This document shows, in pieces, positions 1-5,399 of a stretch of DNA of 5,670 bases. Source of the DNA: Nitrospinota bacterium (GTDB lineage: Bacteria; Nitrospinota_A; JADGAW01); assembly GCA_015231815.1 (NCBI GenBank), contig JADGAW010000152.1, positions 1 to 5,670 on the forward strand, read 5' to 3'. The notes beneath the pieces were generated by a model that was given only the letters and a program-made list of their open reading frames with translations, ran no database searches and was not told the DNA's origin. The first letter of the stretch is position 1. Each line of letters begins with the position of its first letter. The position numbers and the translations under genes were made by a program.

Positions 1-1
1 A

Positions 2-103
2 GAAAAGTTAGCGAATGAAACCCTCTGTTTACCGATATATGGCTCATTAAAACCAGAAAGTGTTGAGGTAATTTCAAACATTATTAAGGATGTCGTTCGT
101 TAA
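2..103 (+). CDS. C-terminal fragment of a DegT/DnrJ/EryC1/StrS-type sugar aminotransferase (5' end outside window)
   Basis: The plus-strand frame starting at base 2 is open from the window edge and ends at TAA 101-103, giving 33 residues. The peptide contains 'TLCLPIYGSLKPESVEVI' followed by a short amphipathic helix. This matches the usual tail of PLP-dependent DegT/DnrJ/EryC1/StrS aminotransferases, in which a 'slPiy..l..e.v..Vi..l' segment lies just before the C-terminus. These enzymes transaminate keto-sugar nucleotides to amino sugars. The catalytic lysine and all of the PLP site lie outside the window, so the family call rests on the tail motif alone. The gene converges on the minus-strand operon and is therefore transcribed separately from it. 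A functional link (supplying the amino sugar acylated by the operon products) is inference. Confidence 0.72.
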   Translation, partial: EKLANETLCLPIYGSLKPESVEVISNIIKDVVR

Positions 104-120
104 TCCGGTAATAATTTTCC
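104..120. other. 17-nt convergent intergenic junction, no visible terminator
   Basis: The plus-strand aminotransferase stops at 101-103 and the minus-strand radical SAM gene stops at 121-123, so the two genes meet tail to tail with 17 nt between them. I looked for a GC-rich stem with a U tract across about 80-160 and found only a weak 4-bp pairing (GGAT 88-91 with ATCC 103-106). Any terminator must be weak, lie inside the gene ends, or be absent. Confidence 0.6.
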
Positions 121-1581
121 TTAACTTTTTCTATACCCCGTGAACCCTTTAAAAATCAAGTGAGAAAATATTTTTAGGAAATCTTTTGCTTGGATAGTTC
201 CTCGTGGGAGAGATAAATATTCACTAAGAAAGCGAAAATATTTATTGGCAACAAAATAAAGCTTATCGAGAGGAAGAGAAAGTAAAAAGGGTAACAAGGG
301 CCGTAAGAAAGGAAACTTAATAATAATACTGGAGAGGTTCGTTAAACGATAGAGTTCTTTTTTGTAATTGATGTTGAGAGGGGAATATTCCGACATAATA
401 TTAAATTCATTGGTATCTGTAGATTCAGATAACAAACCTTGCTCATAAGCATCCTCTGTTAGTTTTAACTTTGGTAAAGGCATAAATTGACCGCTTAATG
501 CATAGTCAGGCTTTAAGGAGAGATTGAAATCAAGAGTTTCCAGATCATTTTCAAAGGTGGTATTGGGAATACCAAAAATATTAGTTGCCAAAGAATAGAT
601 ATTAAAATCCTTTAAGAGTTGCATCTTTTCCAGAAGAACATCATTTGTTTCATGTCGTTTCAGCGTTTTTCTTCTTATTGTTTGGTTACCTGCTTCAATA
701 CCAGAGAGAACTTTATAACACCCAGCTTCCTTTAAAAGACTTACAGCATCTCTTGTTAAGAACTTATCGAGCCTTAAATGACAACTAAAAGGCAAATTAA
801 CCTCTTTTTTATAAAGGGTTTTAAATGACTCAAGCCACTCAATTCCATAGTGAAAGTTATCATCATAAAAATAAAGAACTCGGGTCTTATATTTACGAAC
901 AGTATCGGTAATTTCCTGTACCGCCTTTTCTGGTGTTAGATTACGGTAAAACCCTTTTTTATAAACCTTCTTCATATAGACATTATGACAAAACGTGCAA
1001 CTATAAAGGCATCCACGAGAAAAGAGAAATGTTTTCTGAAGAGCATTTCTCATCGGCTCAGATTTTGAGAAGAATAGATCTCTATCTGGAATAGGAAGTT
1101 TATTTATATCAAGAGGTGTAGATACAATAGCATTTTTAACGATTTCTTTACCCTGCCTAAACCAGAAATTTTCCGTGAGGGAATAATTTTTTCCCGACTC
1201 AAACTTCTCAAGTAGTTCAATGAACTTTTCTTCACCTTCTCCAATACATATGGCATCAATGTTCTCGTTATTTTCAATTATCTCACTGAAAATTATCGGA
1301 TACATCCCCCCCATAATAATGTAAGGTCGGTTTTCTTTATGGGGATATAACCGAGCAATACTTTGAATACAATCCAAGTAAAGAGTGTGCTCACCCGATG
1401 TAACACTAAAAGCCACAATCTCAGGACAAAATTCCTTTAAGCTTTTTGAAATGCTTATTTCATCCGGCAAAGAGAGGTCAACAACATGTCCATTATCTTT
1501 AACCATCCTTATAAGAGAGCAAAGACCAAAGGGTATCGCTCCCAGTAATCTCGAATAATCATACACAAACAATATTTTCAT
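121..1581 (-). CDS. Cobalamin-binding-domain radical SAM protein (B12-rSAM), substrate unknown
   Basis: This 486-aa protein has the class B radical SAM layout. Residues 1-130 look like a B12-binding Rossmann domain, with a glycine/hydrophobic start ('MKILFVYDYSRLLGAIPFGL'), 'GHVVDL' at 31-36, 'GGMYP' at 91-95 and 'GEGEEKF' at 114-120. The radical SAM domain covers roughly 180-400. It has the [4Fe-4S] motif C191-x3-C195-x2-C198 ('RGCLYSCTFC'), then 'YFYDDNF' at 237-243, 'GIEAGNQTI' at 294-302 and 'GIPNTTFE' at 337-344. Residues 418-450 are very hydrophobic (FPFLRPLLPFLLSLP), which could bury a lipid-like substrate or touch membrane. Family members do methylations, cyclisations and other radical reactions, so the chemistry cannot be read from sequence. 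It is the last gene of the minus-strand operon, 28 nt after the acyltransferase stop. No good Shine-Dalgarno precedes the ATG. The start is chosen because the B12 domain begins at residue 2. Confidence 0.9.
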   Translation of the reverse strand: MKILFVYDYSRLLGAIPFGLCSLIRMVKDNGHVVDLSLPDEISISKSLKEFCPEIVAFSVTSGEHTLYLDCIQSIARLYPHKENRPYIIMGGMYPIIFSEIIENNENIDAICIGEGEEKFIELLEKFESGKNYSLTENFWFRQGKEIVKNAIVSTPLDINKLPIPDRDLFFSKSEPMRNALQKTFLFSRGCLYSCTFCHNVYMKKVYKKGFYRNLTPEKAVQEITDTVRKYKTRVLYFYDDNFHYGIEWLESFKTLYKKEVNLPFSCHLRLDKFLTRDAVSLLKEAGCYKVLSGIEAGNQTIRRKTLKRHETNDVLLEKMQLLKDFNIYSLATNIFGIPNTTFENDLETLDFNLSLKPDYALSGQFMPLPKLKLTEDAYEQGLLSESTDTNEFNIMSEYSPLNINYKKELYRLTNLSSIIIKFPFLRPLLPFLLSLPLDKLYFVANKYFRFLSEYLSLPRGTIQAKDFLKIFSHLIFKGFTGYRKS

Positions 1582-1609
1582 GTTTATTACTTGATAAGGT
1601 TATAGGAAA

Positions 1610-2242
1610 TTAATTCATTTCTTGTGCCGGGTTTCCAAAGACCGATTTGTTTTCCTTAATATTTCTCAAACAAACGGAACCAGCACCAATTCGGGCAAAA
1701 TCTCCAACAGTTTTATCCGGTAATATTGAAGAATTGTTTCCCCAAGAGGTTCCCCTGCCAATTTTACATCCACCGCCAATACCAATATGTGTTGCGAGAA
1801 TCGAACCGTCACCTATTGAAGTGTCATGACCAATGCCACAAAAACCAACAATAATGACATGTTTTCCAATAATTGCATCGCCAGTTATTGAAACATAGGG
1901 TCCGATAATAACCCCTTCATGTATTGTTACTTTTTTCCCTACAATTGCAGAAGGGTGAACAACTTGCGGAAAATGAAACCCCTTTTTTTCCAGTTCAATG
2001 CTCATTTCGAGTCTTCGTTTACCATCTCCGACAGCACACACAATATTCTTAGAAAGATTTTTTTCACCTTCCTTCTCAAGCTTATATACAGGAAGTCCCA
2101 TAAATGAGTCCTGCTTATAATATGCTGGTTCAACAAAAAAATTTACGATAGTAAACCGTTCTTCAACATTATTGATATGCTCAATATGGTCGATGATTTC
2201 TTTTGCCAACCCACCAGTTCCAATTATTGAAATATCTATCAT
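1610..2242 (-). CDS. NeuD/PglD-family sugar O-/N-acyltransferase (left-handed beta helix)
   Basis: The 210-aa length is normal for the NeuD/PglD family. Residues 1-95 form the small Rossmann-like nucleotide-sugar domain, opening with 'ISIIGTGGLAKEIIDHI' (GxGG loop at 8-11). Residues 96-205 are hexapeptide repeats that would build the trimeric left-handed beta helix ('VVHPSAIVG', 'VIIGPYVSI', 'AIIGKHVII', 'CKIGRGTSW', 'ARIGAGSV'), and the protein closes with the usual 'GNPA' turn at 203-206. H139 in 'GIGHDTSIGDG' sits where PglD carries its catalytic base. Known members transfer acetyl from acetyl-CoA to UDP-4-amino sugars (PglD) or to sialic acid (NeuD). Here the neighbouring ACP, KASIII and SDR genes suggest a longer, ACP- or CoA-borne acyl donor, which is inference. 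The start codon lies inside a 4-nt overlap with the methyltransferase stop. The acyl donor and whether O- or N-acylation occurs are undetermined. Confidence 0.9.
   Translation of the reverse strand: MIDISIIGTGGLAKEIIDHIEHINNVEERFTIVNFFVEPAYYKQDSFMGLPVYKLEKEGEKNLSKNIVCAVGDGKRRLEMSIELEKKGFHFPQVVHPSAIVGKKVTIHEGVIIGPYVSITGDAIIGKHVIIVGFCGIGHDTSIGDGSILATHIGIGGGCKIGRGTSWGNNSSILPDKTVGDFARIGAGSVCLRNIKENKSVFGNPAQEMN
2239..2242 (-). other. ATGA stop/start overlap, methyltransferase to acyltransferase
   Basis: On the minus strand the ATG of the acyltransferase (2242-2240) and the TGA of the methyltransferase (2241-2239) share four bases. Upstream there is only an A7-GG run, with no proper Shine-Dalgarno. 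Translation of the acyltransferase therefore probably depends on ribosomes finishing the methyltransferase. Confidence 0.85.
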
Positions 2243-3363
2243 GCCTTTTTTTGAAATATTACAGCCGTTTGGTAACCATACCCGCCAATGACAACATCTA
2301 CAACCTTAAAAAAAACTTCAATCATTTTTACAAAATAGTTTACATCATAAAAAACCTGTGAATTTATTGACCTTCCAACAGTAAACATTTCAAATTCTTT
2401 TTTACTATAGTTCTGAAAGTCCTGATTTTTTCTTATCCCCATAGAAAGAGAAGAGCCTTTTTTACTCCCCTTAAGTTCTTTAATTGTTTCTTTATCATGA
2501 ATGGTCAGATAGGCGATACCATTTTTGTTTAATACTCTGGACAGTTCCAGCAACCATGCATCTGCTAGGTCGTCAATATGAGTAAAGACCGAACCTGCAT
2601 AAATAAAGTCAAAATACCTATCTTCAAAAGGGAGATGAGGTATTGTAGTATTCGTTAAAAAATGAAAAGGAGGCGATAAATAGTTTTTACACCACGTAAT
2701 ATGTTCAGCACTAATATCGCTACCCCATATTTCTGAACTGTTTAAGAGAGGCTTTAGCCACCGTGTCATTCTCCCCGCAGCACAACTAAAGTCAAGAATT
2801 TTGCTCCCTTCCTTAACTTCTATGGTGTTTTTCTTCAGAGCCTCAAACATTAAATGTACATGATATTTCCCTCCTTCAAGGTACTGTTCAACGCTACTTC
2901 CATAGTTAGCCCATAGCTCTTGTGGTGGTATGGGAAGACCCAACTCACAAACCTTTACATTGTGACTTTTTTTATCAATCAGGTAGGAATGGGAAGCAGA
3001 ACGGTAAGGAATGTAATGCATATACTCGAAGTTACTCAATAAAGTAATTTCACTGCTCCCATCCAGTATGCTCATGCTTACAACGTTATAGTTTTCAAAA
3101 CCTCTTTCTTTGAGGGTGTATATAATTTCTTGCCAATAGAGTGAAGTAACGAGTATCAAAGCTTTTGTGTTGGTATGGTTGTCAATCTTTGTAACCGTTA
3201 ATTCATCAAAACCACCATCATTAAAGCTATCAAGAAACCCTTTCAGAACAATATCGTTTCTTTCTTTTACTATTTTGCGTTTAATGTGCATTCCAAACTG
3301 ACCCGTTCCGTATAAAAAAACCTCGCTTTTTAAGGGAATATCATGAAAGGAATGAATAAACAT
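2239..3363 (-). CDS. Two-domain protein: Rossmann-like N-terminus fused to SAM-dependent methyltransferase
   Basis: This 374-aa protein has two parts. Residues 13-105 resemble the small Rossmann-like domain of sugar-modifying proteins: beta strand 'EVFLYGTGQFGMHI' with a GTGxFG loop at 19-24, then 'KGFLDS' at 41-46 and 'ALILVTS' at 68-74. Residues 165-295 are a class I SAM methyltransferase. Motif I is 'ILDFSCAAGRMTRW' at 189-202, the acidic ribose-binding residue is D216 in 'WGSDIS', and motif IV to V is 'FDFIYAGSVFTHIDD' followed by 'WLLELSRVLNKNG'. This 'SVFTHI...EL.RVL..G' pattern is typical of methyltransferases in polysaccharide loci. Motif I is degenerate, with Ser193 and Ala195 where 'GCG' is usual, but D191 and G197 remain. 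The likely role is O- or N-methylation of a sugar or acyl group; the acceptor is unknown. The start ATG lies 13 nt after the SDR stop, without a clear Shine-Dalgarno. Confidence 0.85.
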   Translation of the reverse strand: MFIHSFHDIPLKSEVFLYGTGQFGMHIKRKIVKERNDIVLKGFLDSFNDGGFDELTVTKIDNHTNTKALILVTSLYWQEIIYTLKERGFENYNVVSMSILDGSSEITLLSNFEYMHYIPYRSASHSYLIDKKSHNVKVCELGLPIPPQELWANYGSSVEQYLEGGKYHVHLMFEALKKNTIEVKEGSKILDFSCAAGRMTRWLKPLLNSSEIWGSDISAEHITWCKNYLSPPFHFLTNTTIPHLPFEDRYFDFIYAGSVFTHIDDLADAWLLELSRVLNKNGIAYLTIHDKETIKELKGSKKGSSLSMGIRKNQDFQNYSKKEFEMFTVGRSINSQVFYDVNYFVKMIEVFFKVVDVVIGGYGYQTAVIFQKKA

Positions 3364-3376
3364 AGTGAGTTTTTAC

Positions 3377-4150
3377 TTACAGGTCATTAATGGTAAGTCC
3401 ACCGTCAGCAACGATATTTTGTCCCGTAACGAAAGAGGAAGCTTCTGAAAGAAGAAAGACGATTACGTTTGCAGCATCATGAACATTTCCAAAACCGAGG
3501 GGATGTCTTTTTTCTATTGCTTTTACGGTTTCTTCCGGATAGGTATTTTTAAAATCATCGATCATTTCTGTTTCGATAAAACCAAAGGAAGCAACATTAA
3601 CCCTGATTTTTTTGGGAGCAAGCTCCATCGCCCAAACTCTTGATGCCGAAATAAGAGCACCTTTAGCCGAAGCATAGGCTGTCTGACCCTTAGAGCCCAT
3701 TAAGGCAGCAGCTGAACCAGCAAGAACAATACTGTTATTGTTTCCTGTATTGTTTGAAGAAGAAGAAAAGGCTTTTACCAGCATAGAAGCAGAATAAAAA
3801 TGTACCTGCATCATTTCTTCAAGACTATTTTGCTTGACGGAAACCAACGTGCGTATTCGGTTAAAACCTGCACAGTGAACAAGTCCGTCAAACCCTCCCT
3901 CCTCTTTTGTTATGCTTTTAAGCCATTGTGGGATGTCATCAGCCGGTTCAGATAAATCTTTAACGTAATATGCATGATTTTTACCCCTAAGGTTTTCTTT
4001 TACCTTCTGAAGTTTTTCTTCATTTCTTCCGGTAAGGGTAACTTTTGCCCCAAAAGAAGCTAATAGTTGAGCTGTTTCTTTGCCAATACCTGAGGAAGCA
4101 CCAGTAACAAAATAGTGCCTGCCGGAAAAGTCTGTAAAATTATTTTTCAT
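3377..4150 (-). CDS. FabG-like short-chain dehydrogenase/reductase, probable 3-oxoacyl-ACP reductase
   Basis: The 257-aa classical SDR has the cofactor loop 'TGASSGIG' at 16-23. R42 in 'LTGRNEEK' favours NADPH. 'HCAG' at 92-95 replaces the common NNAG. S146 ('LAGSAAALMG') and Y159-x3-K163 ('AYASAKGAL') form the catalytic triad, and the C-terminal 'VTGQNIVADGG' at 241-251 is standard for FabG relatives. The Asn of the extended N-S-Y-K tetrad appears to be His117 ('MQVHFYSA'), and the usual 'PG' after the sixth strand is F189-G190. FabG enzymes reduce 3-oxoacyl-ACP to (R)-3-hydroxyacyl-ACP, which fits its place directly after KASIII and ACP genes. No dehydratase or enoyl reductase is in the window, so a 3-hydroxyacyl end product is inferred. 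Some SDRs act on sugars instead, so the substrate is not proven. The ATG overlaps the KASIII-A stop by 4 nt. Confidence 0.87.
   Translation of the reverse strand: MKNNFTDFSGRHYFVTGASSGIGKETAQLLASFGAKVTLTGRNEEKLQKVKENLRGKNHAYYVKDLSEPADDIPQWLKSITKEEGGFDGLVHCAGFNRIRTLVSVKQNSLEEMMQVHFYSASMLVKAFSSSSNNTGNNNSIVLAGSAAALMGSKGQTAYASAKGALISASRVWAMELAPKKIRVNVASFGFIETEMIDDFKNTYPEETVKAIEKRHPLGFGNVHDAANVIVFLLSEASSFVTGQNIVADGGLTINDL
4147..4150 (-). other. ATGA stop/start overlap, KASIII-A to SDR
   Basis: The minus-strand ATG of the SDR (4150-4148) overlaps the TGA of KASIII-A (4149-4147). No Shine-Dalgarno-like purine run is visible in the preceding 20 nt, which points to translational coupling and close stoichiometry of the two enzymes. 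Confidence 0.85.
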
Positions 4151-5166
4151 AAAAATGATACTGGAAGGATTTTTGTGTTATTTAATGTAATTGTTGCAAG
4201 TCCCCAGGAAAGACCAATCCCAAAACCACAGAGATTTACTCTTTCACTACAGGAGTTAATCTCACTGCCAAAAACATCACAGATCGTTAAAGGTATAGAA
4301 CCACTGCTGGTATTGCCGTAATGTTCCATCCTGACCGGAACCCTTTCTGTCGGAAGTTTTAATTTCTTTATTAAATGGTTAAGTATAAAGGCATTTGCCT
4401 GATGCCAGAAATGCCAGCTATTTTCCCTTGCTTTTTCAAGATTGTTGCCGTACAGAGTTTTGTACATTTTCGGCACAATATCCAAAGTAAATTCAAAAAC
4501 CTTTTCCCCCTTCATTCTAAAGAAAGTATCCTGATTGCTCGTATCTCTGTATCCACCACCTGCTATGTATAAAGCATCCCAGCCGCTTCCATCGGTTCCC
4601 AAAACAAAATCCCAAGAACTCGCTTGGGGGTCGGGGTTAATTATTGTGGCAGAACCAGCATCCCCAAAAAGAAAAGCGGTTGCCTTATCTTTCGGGTCGC
4701 ATATTTTTGAACTGGTATCTCCGGCAATTAAGAGAACAGGTTTTTGTATTGAGTTACTGAGGTTTCCAGCAATAAAAAGTCCGTAAATATAGCCAGAACA
4801 GCCGAGATTAATATCAAAACAAATACTCGAAAGCGGAAGCTTAAGGTTGTTTTGTAGAATAGCTGCCTGTGCGGGAATTTTAACCTCAGGAGTTTGGGTA
4901 ACGACAATTAAGCCACCAATATCTTCAGGATTTAGGTTTAATGAAGAGAGAAGCTCTAAAGCGGCTTTTTCGGATAAATCTGCCATAGTCTGACCCTCCT
5001 TCGTTACATGACGCTGTTTTACCCCGATCATTTTGGATATCTTTTCTATTTCCTTTGCTTCAAAGCTATTGTTAACAAGGCTACTATTTTCAATAACATT
5101 TTCAGGAATACAGGTGGCAATTCCGGCAAGAGAGACTCCGCTGATTGAATTTTTTTCGAGCATCAT
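4147..5166 (-). CDS. 3-oxoacyl-ACP synthase III family protein (KASIII-A)
   Basis: The 339-aa protein is full length for the FabH/KASIII thiolase-fold family (usually about 310-350). All three catalytic residues are present: Cys123 in 'DINLGCSGYIYGL', His255 in 'HFWHQANAFILNHL' and Asn285 in 'EHYGNTSSGSIPL'. 'FLFGDAGSATII' (166-177) and the C-terminal 'GFGIGLSWG' (314-322) are further family marks. KASIII enzymes condense an acyl primer, normally acyl-CoA, with malonyl-ACP; relatives act as acyltransferases. In an ungapped comparison with the E. coli FabH segment W32-x3-R36-TGI, this protein reads 'KISKMIGV' (42-49). The Trp and Arg that hold CoA adenine are therefore replaced by K42 and M46, and primer choice may differ. 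It lies between the ACP and SDR genes, overlapping both by 4 nt. Two tandem ATGs (5166-5164, 5163-5161) are possible starts. Confidence 0.92.
   Translation of the reverse strand: MMLEKNSISGVSLAGIATCIPENVIENSSLVNNSFEAKEIEKISKMIGVKQRHVTKEGQTMADLSEKAALELLSSLNLNPEDIGGLIVVTQTPEVKIPAQAAILQNNLKLPLSSICFDINLGCSGYIYGLFIAGNLSNSIQKPVLLIAGDTSSKICDPKDKATAFLFGDAGSATIINPDPQASSWDFVLGTDGSGWDALYIAGGGYRDTSNQDTFFRMKGEKVFEFTLDIVPKMYKTLYGNNLEKARENSWHFWHQANAFILNHLIKKLKLPTERVPVRMEHYGNTSSGSIPLTICDVFGSEINSCSERVNLCGFGIGLSWGLATITLNNTKILPVSFL
5163..5166 (-). other. 4-nt stop/start overlap, ACP to KASIII-A, with tandem ATGATG
   Basis: The ACP stop TGA (5165-5163) is embedded in the ATGATG that opens KASIII-A. The first ATG overlaps the stop; the second begins at its last base side, also within reach of a terminating ribosome. 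The upstream sequence is 'AATAAGAA', a weak ribosome site, so KASIII-A translation is probably coupled to ACP. Confidence 0.8.
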
Positions 5167-5381
5167 TTCTTATTTGCCAATGACCAAAGGTTTTCAACTG
5201 TCGTACATTCACGAATTGCGCTTGCTTTAACGGAAATGTCAAACTCTGAATCAAAAAGAGCTATGATATTTATGGTGGCTGTGGAATCCAGATAGCTTTC
5301 CAGTTCTGTTTCTTCTTTTAGCTCCCCTTCTTCAAGCTCCAGATATGTTTCCAACTCTTCAATAAATTCTTCTTTAGTCAT
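5163..5381 (-). CDS. Dedicated acyl carrier protein
   Basis: The 72-aa, strongly acidic protein matches the length and helix pattern of standalone acyl carrier proteins (usually 75-85 aa). Helix I is roughly 3-15 ('EEFIEELETYLEL') and is followed by a Glu-rich loop. The 4'-phosphopantetheine site is Ser33 in 'SYLDSTATINIIALFDSEF'. The usual DSL motif is DST here, and the following helix II keeps the hydrophobic/acidic alternation typical of ACPs. Residues 'TVENLWSLA' at 61-69 form the last helix. It would carry the malonyl and growing acyl group for the two flanking KASIII enzymes and the SDR. It has the only good ribosome site in the window, which suits the high expression ACPs usually need. 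It is probably not the housekeeping AcpP, because it lies inside a specialised cluster and has lost the DSL signature. Dependence on a host phosphopantetheinyl transferase is assumed. Confidence 0.85.
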   Translation of the reverse strand: MTKEEFIEELETYLELEEGELKEETELESYLDSTATINIIALFDSEFDISVKASAIRECTTVENLWSLANKK

Positions 5382-5386
5382 TTTTT

Positions 5387-5392
5387 CTCCCT
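5387..5392 (-). promoter_or_regulatory. Shine-Dalgarno site of the ACP gene
   Basis: On the minus strand AGGGAG is followed by five A residues and then the ATG at 5381-5379. This is the only strong Shine-Dalgarno in the window and it fixes the ACP start. All other minus-strand starts have weak or coupled initiation. Confidence 0.75.
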
Positions 5393-5399
5393 AATGTAA

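Noticed and set aside
80..160. Rho-independent terminator between the convergent genes
   Set aside because: Only a 4-bp GGAT/ATCC pairing with an 11-nt loop was found, with no following T run on either strand.
2243..2252. Programmed frameshift at the A7 run near the end of the methyltransferase gene
   Set aside because: The reading frame is complete through the run and ends in a normal 4-nt overlap; no downstream stem or alternative extended product supports slippage.
1647..4786. Several plus-strand open frames of 60-83 codons (for example 1647-1829, 1919-2107, 4115-4321, 4375-4572, 4535-4786)
   Set aside because: They lie antisense to genes with clear family motifs, show no recognisable domains, and have no convincing ribosome sites.
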